NCBI RefSeq assembly: GCF_004297265.1
Contig: NZ_SCUT01000061.1
Location: 1 to 64,000, forward strand
Direction of reading: 5' to 3'
DNA from: Reyranella sp.
GTDB lineage: Bacteria > Pseudomonadota > Alphaproteobacteria > Reyranellales > Reyranellaceae
DNA length: 64,000 nt
This document shows, piece after piece, positions 17,429 through 25,610 of this stretch. The notes beneath the pieces are model-generated. The model was not told the DNA's origin. It worked only from the letters and a program-made list of their open reading frames with translations, and did no database searches. The position numbers and the translations under genes were made by a program. Numbering within the stretch: position 1 is the stretch's first letter; each line of letters starts with the position of its first letter.

Positions 17429-17444
17429 ATGCCAGCGCTGGCAT
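17429..17444. promoter_or_regulatory. 16-bp perfect palindrome upstream of the UDP-sugar dehydrogenase
   Basis: ATGCCAGC followed directly by GCTGGCAT forms a perfect 8+8 palindrome in the 34-bp gap between the phosphatidyltransferase stop and ATG 17457. It could bind a dimeric regulator or form a small hairpin near the ribosome site. It could also be chance in GC-rich DNA; no second copy was noticed. Confidence 0.35.
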
Positions 17445-17456
17445 GAGCTGTCGGAA

Positions 17457-18749
17457 ATGAATCGAATGAAACGGCATATTTCTGTCATCGGGCTGGGCTA
17501 TGTCGGCCTGCCCGTCGCCGTCGGTTTCGGCCGTGCCGGCTATCAGGTACTGGGCTTCGACACAGACAGCCGCCGCATTGCTGAACTCTCCCGTGGTCAC
17601 GACCGCACGGGCGAGGTCGAGGCGGCTCTGCTCAAGGCACCCGGCCTGCGCTACTCCTCGGATCCCCGGGATCTCGCCGCCGGCGATTTCCACATCGTGA
17701 CGGTGCCGACGCCGATCGACGCCAGCAAGCAGCCCGACCTCGCTCCGTTGAAACGCGCCTCCGAGACTATCGGCCGGACGCTCAAGCGCGGCGACATCGT
17801 GGTCTACGAGTCGACCGTCTATCCCGGCGTCACCGAAGACGTCTGCATTCCCGTGCTGGAAACGACCTCCGGGCTCAAATGGAAGACCGACTTCAACGTC
17901 GGCTACTCGCCGGAGCGCATCAATCCCGGCGACAAGGAGCGCCGCTTCGACAACATCCTGAAGATCGTGTCGGCCGACACGCCCGAGGTGCTCGACATCG
18001 TCGATGCGACCTATCGGGCCGTCGTGACGGCCGGCACCCACCGGGCCGGATCGATCAAGGTCGCCGAGTTTGCCAAGGTCCTCGAGAATACCCAGCGCGA
18101 CATCAACATCGCGCTGATCAACGAGGTGGCGCTGATCTCCGACCGGCTCGGGATCGACACGCGCGACGTACTGGAGGCGGCCGGGACCAAGTGGAACTTC
18201 CTGCCCTTCAAGCCCGGCCTCGTCGGCGGCCATTGCATCGGCGTCGACCCTTTCTACATTGCCCACAAAGCTGAGGAAGTGGGTTATCACCCCCACGTCA
18301 TCCACTCCGGTCGCCGGGTCAACGACAGCATGGGCGTGCACGTGGCCAACCGGGTGGTGCGCAGCGTAATGCGGCATGCCGGCAATGGCCGCCCCATCGT
18401 CACGGTGCTGGGCGTCACGTTCAAGGAGAATGTCCCCGACATCCGCAATACCCGCGTGGTCGACATCGTCCGCGAACTCGAGGATTTCGGGATCACGGTC
18501 CAACTTCACGACCCGATGGCCGACGGTGGACTGCTGCGGGAGGAATACGACCTCGGACTGACCCCGCTCGAGGAATTGAAGCCGGCCGATGCGGTGGTCC
18601 TGGCGGTCGCCCACCGCCTCTATCGCGAGGGCGGCTGGTCGCTCGTCAAGCCTCTGCTGAAGCCGGCTGCCGGCGGCTTCGTCGCCGACGTGACGGGCCT
18701 GCTCGACCGTGCCGCCACGCCCGAGGGTGTCACGCTCTGGCGCCTCTGA
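17457..18749 (+). CDS. UDP-N-acetylhexosamine 6-dehydrogenase (TviB/WbpO-type nucleotide sugar dehydrogenase)
   Basis: The protein has 430 residues, with a second possible start three codons in (ATG 17466). The NAD-binding loop is GLGYVG (12-17). Further marks are TVPTPID, YESTVYPGVTED, GYSPERINPGDK, EFAKVLENTQRDINIALINE and the catalytic Cys260 in GGHCIGVDPFY. These features favour the TviB/WbpO group, which oxidises UDP-GlcNAc or UDP-GalNAc to the uronic acid by two NAD-dependent steps, over plain UDP-glucose dehydrogenase. It would supply an acidic sugar for the surface polysaccharide. It is convergent with wzc; 36 bp separate the two stops. Confidence 0.9.
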   Translation: MNRMKRHISVIGLGYVGLPVAVGFGRAGYQVLGFDTDSRRIAELSRGHDRTGEVEAALLKAPGLRYSSDPRDLAAGDFHIVTVPTPIDASKQPDLAPLKRASETIGRTLKRGDIVVYESTVYPGVTEDVCIPVLETTSGLKWKTDFNVGYSPERINPGDKERRFDNILKIVSADTPEVLDIVDATYRAVVTAGTHRAGSIKVAEFAKVLENTQRDINIALINEVALISDRLGIDTRDVLEAAGTKWNFLPFKPGLVGGHCIGVDPFYIAHKAEEVGYHPHVIHSGRRVNDSMGVHVANRVVRSVMRHAGNGRPIVTVLGVTFKENVPDIRNTRVVDIVRELEDFGITVQLHDPMADGGLLREEYDLGLTPLEELKPADAVVLAVAHRLYREGGWSLVKPLLKPAAGGFVADVTGLLDRAATPEGVTLWRL

Positions 18750-18785
18750 GGTGCCAGAGCCGAGCCGTACAGCGGCAGTGGAGAA

Positions 18786-21176
18786 CTAACCCTTCGACGC
18801 CAGCGTGAGCGGCGGCCGGCCTGCGGCATTGGCCGCCATGTCGATACCCGAGCCGTAGTAGCCTCGGTAACGCGAGTAGTAGTCGCCATGATCGCCATAG
18901 CCGTAGCGTGCGTGCTTGGCCAGATTGACACGATTGATGACAACACCGACATGGGAGCTGACGTTCAGCAGCGCCGATATCGCCGTCTTCACGACTTCGC
19001 GCGGAGTCTTCGCCCACTGCACCATGAACACGGTGTAGTCGGCCAGGCGTGAGATGATGCGTGCATCCGAGACCGCCATCACCGGCGGACCGTCCAGGAT
19101 CACGAGATCATAGCGCTCCGCAAAGACGCCGAGGGCTGCCTTCATGGCATGCGACTCGAGGATTTCCGGCGCGTTGGGCGTACTTGGACGGGCGCAGATA
19201 TAGTCCACGCCCGACAGGTCGTGGCGCCGGGTGCACTCCTCCAGCGTCTTGATGCCCATCAGGTATTCGTCGATCGTGCCGCCACGATCCTTGAGGCCGA
19301 GCGCCGCCGAAAGACGAGCCTGGCGGAGGTCGAGGTCGACGATCAGCACGCGACGCGACGCGTTCATCTTCGTCAGCAGCCCGCCGAGAGCGGCCGCGAA
19401 CGTCGTCTTGCCCTCGCTTGGCGTCGACGAGGTGATCGCGATGATGCGCGGCGGCCGGTCAAGGCTTCCAAGGCTGATGGCGGTAAACACCGCCCGTATC
19501 GACTCCGCGGCCGGCGACGTCGTGTTCTCGAGCACGTGCGTCACGACGTTGGAACGCGTGGTCGCCGGTCCCTTGACCTCCGGCACCATGCCGAGGACCC
19601 CGACGCCGGTGGCTTCCTCGACCTGGGAGGCCGAGCGGAACACGCGGTCCAGCTTCTCGGCAGCGACTGCGCCGGCCATGCCGAGGAGCGAGCCGATGAT
19701 GAACGCCCCCATCAGGCCGGTCTTGTAGTTCGGCGACGACGGCGCGCCCGACGGATGGGCATAGGCGAGGATACGGGCATCGGCGCGCTGAATGTCCTGC
19801 TGCTCGCGCAGTTCCTTGAAGCGCGTCAAGAATCCTTCGTACAGGGTGCGATTGGACTGCGCCTCGCGCTCGAGCTGCTTCAACTCGGCCTCGTACTGGC
19901 TGGCCGCTCCGGAAACCACCGACGCCTTGTCGACCAGTTCCTTGAGTTCGTCCTCTTCCGACTTGGCCGCGTCGAGCTCTGCCCGGACAGCGAGCGTGAT
20001 GCGCTGCGTCTCGGTGATGAAGCGAGCCCGGATCGAGGCAAGCTCGTTGCGGACCTGCTGGATTTTCGGATGGTTCTCACCTAGCTGTGACGAAAGCTCG
20101 GCGCTCTTGCGGGTAAGATCGACGTCCTGGATGCGCAGCGCCGACAGGGTGGCATTGCCCGACACTTCCGGGATGTTGGCGAGTTCGCCCGGGTTGAGGC
20201 TGGCCTTGCTCAGCGCGATCAGACGACCTTCCCGCTCGATGCGGCGGCCCTTGGCGGCGGTGTAGCGGGCGTTGAGATCGGACAGCGTCTGGGTCGAGAC
20301 GGCGCCCTCCGGGCTGCCGGCCAGGCCCTTGTCGCGGCGATAGGCGGCGACCGCCTCCTCCGCCATCTGCAGGTTGCGACGCAACTCCGCCAGGCGCTGC
20401 TCCAGCCATTCCGTGGCGCGCCGGTTGGCCTCGTTCTTGGTGTCGATCTGGTCGGCGAGATAGGCCTCGGCGATCGCGTTGGCGATGCGCGCCGACATGG
20501 TGCCGTCGGGGCTTTCCACGGTGATCAGGATGACGAAGGTACGGCCGAGCAGCGTGACGCTCAGCCGGCCGGCGACGGCGCCGATCGCGGCGCGGCGGCG
20601 AGGATCGCTGTCGTCGGCCGGTCGGCCGGCGCGTGCCGGCGCAGTCGCGGGCGTCGCCTGCTGCGGTTTCGGCGGCGGTGCCAGCAGGGTGGAAATGCCG
20701 GTGCTCCACAGGTCCCGCAGCGGCTGGAGGGCATTGTCGATGAAGCCCGGTGGCTTGGTGCCGTTGAATTCGGGATTGTTGGCAAGGCCGAGCTTGTCGA
20801 CGACGCGGCCGATCAGGAACTCGGACTGGATGACTTCCAGTTCGCTCTGGATTGCACCCATGTTGAGCGTGTCCACGCCCGACAGCGCGGCCTCGGTGCT
20901 CACCACCTTGAAGGTTCGCGTGTCGAGCATGATGCGCGACGACGCCTTGTAGAGGGGCGTGGCCTGGGCGATCACCAGCGCCATGAGCGCGGTCGCGATG
21001 AGGCCACAACCGATGATCAGCGCCTTGCGGCGGTTGAGCAGGCGCAACCACTCCCAAAGCTCGTTCGGCGATTCGACAGGACGCACCGGCGCAAGCACCG
21101 CCGCTTCCGATGCGGGCACCATACGATTCTGGCTGGGCTCATCCGCAATCTGGTCCGCCCTAGGCAACGATCCCAT
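18786..21176 (-). CDS. wzc: Polysaccharide co-polymerase and BY-type tyrosine kinase (Wzc-like)
   Basis: The start is taken as ATG 21176 (796 residues); upstream in-frame sequence looks non-coding. The N-terminal Wzz domain has a membrane helix (ALIIGCGLIATALMALVIAQ) and a long periplasmic coiled coil rich in Glu/Arg/Leu (~260-480). A second membrane helix (GAFIIGSLLGMAGAV) precedes the kinase. The kinase has Walker A TPSEGKTT with Lys590, Walker A' VDLDLRQ and VILDGPPVM. The C-terminus holds a cluster of seven tyrosines between 758 and 774, typical autophosphorylation sites. The protein controls chain length and works with the outer-membrane Wza channel. It is the last gene of the operon that starts at 24139. 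Confidence 0.95.
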   Translation of the reverse strand: MGSLPRADQIADEPSQNRMVPASEAAVLAPVRPVESPNELWEWLRLLNRRKALIIGCGLIATALMALVIAQATPLYKASSRIMLDTRTFKVVSTEAALSGVDTLNMGAIQSELEVIQSEFLIGRVVDKLGLANNPEFNGTKPPGFIDNALQPLRDLWSTGISTLLAPPPKPQQATPATAPARAGRPADDSDPRRRAAIGAVAGRLSVTLLGRTFVILITVESPDGTMSARIANAIAEAYLADQIDTKNEANRRATEWLEQRLAELRRNLQMAEEAVAAYRRDKGLAGSPEGAVSTQTLSDLNARYTAAKGRRIEREGRLIALSKASLNPGELANIPEVSGNATLSALRIQDVDLTRKSAELSSQLGENHPKIQQVRNELASIRARFITETQRITLAVRAELDAAKSEEDELKELVDKASVVSGAASQYEAELKQLEREAQSNRTLYEGFLTRFKELREQQDIQRADARILAYAHPSGAPSSPNYKTGLMGAFIIGSLLGMAGAVAAEKLDRVFRSASQVEEATGVGVLGMVPEVKGPATTRSNVVTHVLENTTSPAAESIRAVFTAISLGSLDRPPRIIAITSSTPSEGKTTFAAALGGLLTKMNASRRVLIVDLDLRQARLSAALGLKDRGGTIDEYLMGIKTLEECTRRHDLSGVDYICARPSTPNAPEILESHAMKAALGVFAERYDLVILDGPPVMAVSDARIISRLADYTVFMVQWAKTPREVVKTAISALLNVSSHVGVVINRVNLAKHARYGYGDHGDYYSRYRGYYGSGIDMAANAAGRPPLTLASKG

Positions 21177-21350
21177 CCCACTACACTCCGCGAAAAAGAC
21201 AACTCGCGACGACACCCGATCGAGCAACGCACCACATCGGTCCCTTCTCGGAACCGCATCCTGCACGCCACCGATCCTGCGGGCGGCCCCACGCCGCCCC
21301 ATCCCCAAGTCCTACGCCGACGTTCTACTTCGAACGCCTTACGCCAACCT

Positions 21351-21956
21351 TCAAAACCAACGCTCCGGCACTCGGATGATGTCGCCCGGCCCCACCGGGG
21401 AATCTTCCGTAACCGTCTCTTCCTGCCCCTGCTGCGCATTGAACCGCTGAATGGTGATGCGCGTCTTCGAGGCACGCCGCGTGTACCCACCGGCGATTGC
21501 AATCGCCTGCAGGACGTTGATCCCCGATACGTAGGGGAACGATCCCGGACGGCTGATCTCGCCGATGATGTAGAACGGACGCCGGGATACCAGGTCAACG
21601 CTGACCCGCGGATTCCGGAGATAACCGCCCGAACGATAGCGGTCGGCCAGCATGGCCTCGATTTCCGGCGTCGACATGCCCAACACGACCACACGGCCCG
21701 CCATGCGCGGCGAGATCATTCCGGTCGAGTCGACCTCATATTCCCCGGACAGTTCCGTGTCTGACAGGACCGTCACACGCAACCGGTCGCCGGGCGCGAC
21801 GCGGTATTCGCCGAGCCGCAGGTTCTGCGTGCCCTGCGAGGGCTGCTGGATCGTCATCGTCGACAAAGGCGGCTGCGGATCGCAGGCACTAACAGCCAGT
21901 GCCATTGCTACGAGGAGCGCGCCGAGGCAGCGGGAGAGGAAACTAGTCAGATTCAC
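21351..21956 (-). CDS. Polysaccharide export lipoprotein (Wza/GumB-like, Poly_export domain)
   Basis: The protein is 201 residues from GTG 21956; TTG 21974 is an alternative overlapping the upstream gene. The signal peptide ends in a lipobox (AVSAC) with Cys25 for lipidation. The mature part has the Poly_export domain (YRVAPGDRLRVTVLSDTEL, VDSTGMISPRMAGRVVV) and one SLBB-type domain (VSRRPFYIIGEISRPGSFPY, VLQAIAIAGG). It is shorter than E. coli Wza (about 380 residues) and lacks the C-terminal amphipathic helix, so it resembles the short GumB/ExoF-type exporters. Such forms may depend on a separate outer-membrane barrel, and one is encoded just upstream. Confidence 0.92.
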   Translation of the reverse strand: MNLTSFLSRCLGALLVAMALAVSACDPQPPLSTMTIQQPSQGTQNLRLGEYRVAPGDRLRVTVLSDTELSGEYEVDSTGMISPRMAGRVVVLGMSTPEIEAMLADRYRSGGYLRNPRVSVDLVSRRPFYIIGEISRPGSFPYVSGINVLQAIAIAGGYTRRASKTRITIQRFNAQQGQEETVTEDSPVGPGDIIRVPERWF

Positions 21957-21960
21957 CGGA

Positions 21961-23295
21961 TCACCGCGCTCCAACGACTCGAATAGAGATCACTTCCCTA
22001 GTGAACGACGGACCACCGTCGGCGACGTTGGTCGACCGTCCGCTGGTATGTTCGTACAGAGGGCCGATCTGGACCTGCGGGCGCAGGGAATACAGCAAAC
22101 CCAGAGACGCGCGCCAGTAGTAATCGGTGCGCGGCCCTACGCCGGAACCTGGCACAGGGTTGTATTGTGCAAGATTGATGCCCGTACCCCCCACCATCTT
22201 CCAGGCGTCATGGATATCGTAGGTGAAGTCGATGCCGAGCGACGTCGAGATGTAGTTCTGGTAGTTGCTGTAGGCCGATTCGTTGACTGACCGCATGAAC
22301 GCCGGCCGGATTGTCAGCGGCTCGTAACCGTTCCAGGAGCCCGACAATCCGAACGTCAAGGCCGGGGTAGAAATGCCGTCCACCAGGAAGGTCTGGTTCG
22401 TGTAGCCGACAAACCCCTCCAGACTGGTCTTTTCCGTGAGCTTGAAGGTCGCTCCGACGTTCACGTACCAGCCGTTCGAATCGCGCTGCTGCCCGTAGGA
22501 ATTGATGAACTGGTCATAGATGCGCTGGTTCAGGCCGGGCGTGACCCACACGTCGATGCCATCCGCGATTTCGTACCCGACCCGAATCTGCTCTTCATAC
22601 TCCATGCGATCGCGGCTTCCGGCCGGTAGGCCGCCCACGGGGACGATGCTGTTGTCGATGTATCTGTAGCGGGTAGCTGAAACCTTCGCGTCGTAGAAGA
22701 AACGGTTGAAGCGCTGATAGAGGCCGATCTGCACCGGAAGGGAATCAGCTACCGTCGGTGAGCTTGCAACCAACGCGTTGGGCGTGCCCAGTGCTTCCGT
22801 CTGGCGGCGGACGCCAACGAGGCCGGTGACGTAGAAATCCTGTTGGATGTCGAAGCGGCCGTCCGCCTGGACATAGCCGTTCCAGTAGTTCTGGGAGGTC
22901 GCATTCGAATAGAAGCCGAAGCCGCCGCCTGCCGCCACGCGCAGCGAATGGTTCAGCCAGTCGGACTTCAGCTCCAGGATCGGCTTGATGAGCGTATAGG
23001 GCGATCCAACGGTCGGCGCCGAGGTGGCGTAGACGTTGCTGTCGTACCCCCCTTGCACCTCGATCGACGGGTAGAGGGTGAAAGCGCCGATGGCGATGCC
23101 GGTCTCGCCTGCCCCCACGGAAGATACTGGCACGTCCGCCGGAATATCCACGGCCGGCGTCTGCTCGAACAATATCTCCGCAGCCGGCGACGCCGATTCC
23201 ATCTGGGCATGCGCGACCGACCCCGCGCATGTCAGGAGGACCCAGCCGACAAAAGGCGACCAAATCAGTTGCGATCGATGCGCACGAATTGCCAT
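21961..23295 (-). CDS. Outer membrane beta-barrel protein (BBP2-like), EPS locus
   Basis: The start is ATG 23295 (444 residues), giving a signal peptide that ends in SVAHA. The rest is dense in short amphipathic beta strands with aromatic girdles (YPSIEVQGGYDSNVYA, FYVTGLVGVRRQ, YYWRASLGLLYSLR). It ends in SIRVVGAR rather than the usual terminal Phe. The pattern fits the putative beta-barrel porin 2 family, found beside Wza-like exporters and thought to support polysaccharide secretion. Its stop lies 4 bp before the GTG of the Wza-like gene, so the two are coupled. The exact export role is inferred. Confidence 0.8.
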   Translation of the reverse strand: MAIRAHRSQLIWSPFVGWVLLTCAGSVAHAQMESASPAAEILFEQTPAVDIPADVPVSSVGAGETGIAIGAFTLYPSIEVQGGYDSNVYATSAPTVGSPYTLIKPILELKSDWLNHSLRVAAGGGFGFYSNATSQNYWNGYVQADGRFDIQQDFYVTGLVGVRRQTEALGTPNALVASSPTVADSLPVQIGLYQRFNRFFYDAKVSATRYRYIDNSIVPVGGLPAGSRDRMEYEEQIRVGYEIADGIDVWVTPGLNQRIYDQFINSYGQQRDSNGWYVNVGATFKLTEKTSLEGFVGYTNQTFLVDGISTPALTFGLSGSWNGYEPLTIRPAFMRSVNESAYSNYQNYISTSLGIDFTYDIHDAWKMVGGTGINLAQYNPVPGSGVGPRTDYYWRASLGLLYSLRPQVQIGPLYEHTSGRSTNVADGGPSFTREVISIRVVGAR

Positions 23296-23368
23296 GGGTT
23301 CTTGAGGCCATCCGGGTAGCGGTCCGAGGGTCGGCTGGAAGAAACTTCCCGGCAGACTCCCCTGGACA

Positions 23369-24139
23369 CTACCTTGGACTCTGCTGCTGCGGCGTCGTCG
23401 GGTCATAGATAACCGGTGGGAGCGGCCCAGGCGGCCCCGGGAACGGAGGCGACGGGGGTTGGGGATTTCCGACCGGCGTATACGGCTGCTGCGGCGGCGG
23501 CGGCGGAAGGGTATTCACGAGGCTCACGAGCGTCGGACCGGAGGTCCCTCCCGGCTGGCCCAGCTGTTCCGCAATGAACTGCTGCCAGGTGGTGCCACCT
23601 ACCGGACCATAGTTGGCGCCGTAGTACTGCGTGTCGTTGGGAGGAGGAATCAAGGGACCGCCAGCCGTGGTCAGGCCTTCAAGCCCGCCCGGAGGACCAC
23701 CATCGGGGGCGATGTTCTGCAACGGCGCCGCATTCTGCAACGGGCCGGCATTCTGGAGCGGGCCGTTGCTCTGCAAGGGTCCGGCACTCTGCAAGGGACC
23801 TGCGCTCTGAAGCGGGCCGGCCGTCTGTATTGGACCGGTGCCCTGCAATGGCCCGGCATTCTGCAGCGGGCCCCCACCCTGTTGAGGTGCCTGCTGAGCC
23901 TGCTGCGGATCACCGGCCGGACCACCACCGGCGACTGCCGGTCCGCCGGGGCCTGCGCCCTGCATCGGGCCGGCCCCCTGCATCGGACCGGTTCCAGGCT
24001 GACTGGGACCTGCCCCTGGCTGGGAGGCGCTCTGTGGCGCCTGTGCGATCTCGGGACTAACTTGCGCAGACGCGCTTACGGCCCAAAGGAGGACCGATAT
24101 CGCCGCGAAACCCTGCGTCCAGAGTGCAATTTTTAACAT
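23369..24139 (-). CDS. Secreted Pro/Gly/Gln-rich protein with GPLQ hexad repeats
   Basis: This 256-residue protein starts at ATG 24139. A signal peptide (MLKIALWTQG... to SASA) is followed by a low-complexity region. That region holds two GPMQGA units (51-62) and nine consecutive hexads of the form GPLQ(N/S)A at 90-143. A short less repetitive block (NDTQYYGANYGPVGGTTWQQFIAEQLG split by Gly) and a proline-rich tail (PPPPPQQ, PPFPGPPGPLPP) complete it. It has no cysteine and no recognised domain. It is the first gene of the operon with the outer-membrane barrel, Wza and Wzc genes, 73 bp ahead of the barrel, so it is probably a periplasmic or surface partner of glycan export. Function unknown. 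Confidence 0.8.
   Translation of the reverse strand: MLKIALWTQGFAAISVLLWAVSASAQVSPEIAQAPQSASQPGAGPSQPGTGPMQGAGPMQGAGPGGPAVAGGGPAGDPQQAQQAPQQGGGPLQNAGPLQGTGPIQTAGPLQSAGPLQSAGPLQSNGPLQNAGPLQNAAPLQNIAPDGGPPGGLEGLTTAGGPLIPPPNDTQYYGANYGPVGGTTWQQFIAEQLGQPGGTSGPTLVSLVNTLPPPPPQQPYTPVGNPQPPSPPFPGPPGPLPPVIYDPTTPQQQSPR
23711..23872 (-). repeat. Nine tandem 18-bp units encoding GPLQxx hexads
   Basis: The coding strand repeats an 18-bp unit nine times without interruption. The encoded hexads are GPLQNA, GPLQGT, GPIQTA, GPLQSA twice, GPLQSN, GPLQNA twice and APLQNI. Units differ at synonymous and a few non-synonymous positions, so the array is old enough to have diverged but could still change length by slippage in whole codons. 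Confidence 0.9.
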
Positions 24140-24443
24140 GTTACCCAACCTAACCGCGCCTCTGCGTGACGACGGGGTCAATTTTACGGAGGCAGCACAC
24201 CCACTTGGCCCACCTCGAGAAGCTCGATTAGGTCCCACCCAAGTCAACGTACAAACTAGCGAATTGCATGCAAAAAGCCAAGGCCCCTGATCCGGTCCTG
24301 AGTTCCCTCATCCACGTAAGGATTTGCGACCCGAAGATGCCCTTGCCGTTAAAAATCTTGGCACCGAATTGTGGCAACATGCGAGAACAAGCTGCAGCAA
24401 AGACGCAAACAGGAAATTAACGGCCACCCAGAAGTCATTCCGT
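24140..24443. other. 304-bp intergenic region upstream of the EPS export operon
   Basis: The stretch separates the stop of a glycosyltransferase gene (24444) from the start of the repeat protein (24139); both are read on the minus strand. It is less GC-rich than its surroundings and should contain the promoter of the export operon. A 10-bp palindrome, TTGCATGCAA, lies near 24265-24274. On the minus strand TTGACT near 24232 could be a -35 box, but no good -10 box follows at standard spacing. No RNA gene, credible small ORF or clear terminator was seen. Confidence 0.4.
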
Positions 24444-25610
24444 TCAGGTCGATGGATGCCTTGGGCCGGAACATTCGGTCATGGTTCGATCGGCCAGCGA
24501 TTCGAGAGCCGCTCCGAAGCCTTCATAGTCTCCACATGAAACCCGCCAGTATCCTGCGGACGCCGAGCGGCCAAGCAGATCGACATCGGAATCGGCACTG
24601 CCGACAAAAAGCACCGGCCTGCCTGATTTGAGACAGGCGTAAATCTTGGACGGCATGACATAGCCGACGAAGGCATCGCGCAGGGTCACGAGGTGCGCGG
24701 CGGGTGCCCGGAGCAACCCGGCCAGCCTCTCCAACGGTATTGGGGTTGACCGATGGAACGGCAGACCTGCACTTCCGAGACGCTTGGCAACGTCCTCCGC
24801 GCCGGCCCCTGTGGCAGAAAGCCACAGCAGGACACGCCCGCTTCCCTGCCGGTGATGGAGTTCGTAGCCCCGCACGACGGTCTCAACCTCATGAGCAACG
24901 CCATAGTTGCCGGAATAGAGCAGCACGCACTTGCCAGCGAGGTCCGCGGGCAGGGGCTCGACGGGGCCATCCGGCACAAACGTCACGGGAGAGCCGTCCC
25001 GCACCAGGGCAATTCGGTCGGCTGGAACGCCCGTCACGCTCAAACGTCGCCGCTGGTCCTCGCCCAGGACCTCGAAGCCATCGACACGACGGCGCCAGAA
25101 GTTCGTCAATGCCAGCAGGAGGCTGAGGCCACGCGAGGGCCGGTCCCGCGCCGCGATCAGGCATTCCGGGTGGAAATCCGTGATCCGGTAGATGAGCCGT
25201 CCGCGCCACAGCAGCTTCAGGGGCACCAGCAGGTGAATGAGGAACGGCGGCGACCCGGTGAACAGGATGCCGTCGGCGGCCCGTAGCGGACCGAACGCCG
25301 CAAGGAGCAGGCGCAAGTTCGTGGCGATCGTCCACAGCATACGACCCGACAGCGACCCCCGCGGCACCGGGCGTGCCGGAAGACGGATTTCAGTCAGGCG
25401 GCCCCTGCCCCTTTCCTCATGGACCTTCGACCCGGCGCCCGTCGTCAAGCCGACCAGCGTGACCTCGTGTCCCTGCTGCGCCAGCCTCTGCGCGCGCATC
25501 TGCATGTACTGCCCGACGGCGCCGAAATCCGGCGGCAGCCAGTCGGCGATGATGACGATGCGGCGCTCCCTTGCCGGATCGAACGGGCTCTGCTCGAACA
25601 GTTCCGTCAC
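24444..25610 (-). CDS. GT4 family glycosyltransferase (WcaI-like)
   Basis: The protein is 388 residues from GTG 25610, whose GTGA overlaps the stop of the upstream glycosyltransferase. It opens with IVIIADWLPPDFGAVGQYMQ, a typical GT4 acceptor-domain start (here PPDFGAVGQ). The donor half has VLLYSGNYGVAHEVETVV, LWLSATGAGAEDVAKRL and VGYVMPSKIYACLKSGRPVLFVG. The PSKxYxxLxxGRPVLF pattern is frequent in WcaI/WbuB-type enzymes of capsule and colanic acid loci. It is a cytoplasmic enzyme, presumably using a nucleotide sugar donor. Specificity cannot be deduced. Confidence 0.88.
   Translation of the reverse strand: MTELFEQSPFDPARERRIVIIADWLPPDFGAVGQYMQMRAQRLAQQGHEVTLVGLTTGAGSKVHEERGRGRLTEIRLPARPVPRGSLSGRMLWTIATNLRLLLAAFGPLRAADGILFTGSPPFLIHLLVPLKLLWRGRLIYRITDFHPECLIAARDRPSRGLSLLLALTNFWRRRVDGFEVLGEDQRRRLSVTGVPADRIALVRDGSPVTFVPDGPVEPLPADLAGKCVLLYSGNYGVAHEVETVVRGYELHHRQGSGRVLLWLSATGAGAEDVAKRLGSAGLPFHRSTPIPLERLAGLLRAPAAHLVTLRDAFVGYVMPSKIYACLKSGRPVLFVGSADSDVDLLGRSASAGYWRVSCGDYEGFGAALESLADRTMTECSGPRHPST

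Noticed and set aside
23711-23872. CRISPR or VNTR-type array
   Set aside because: The repeats are contiguous 18-bp coding units without spacers and are explained by the GPLQ hexads of a protein.
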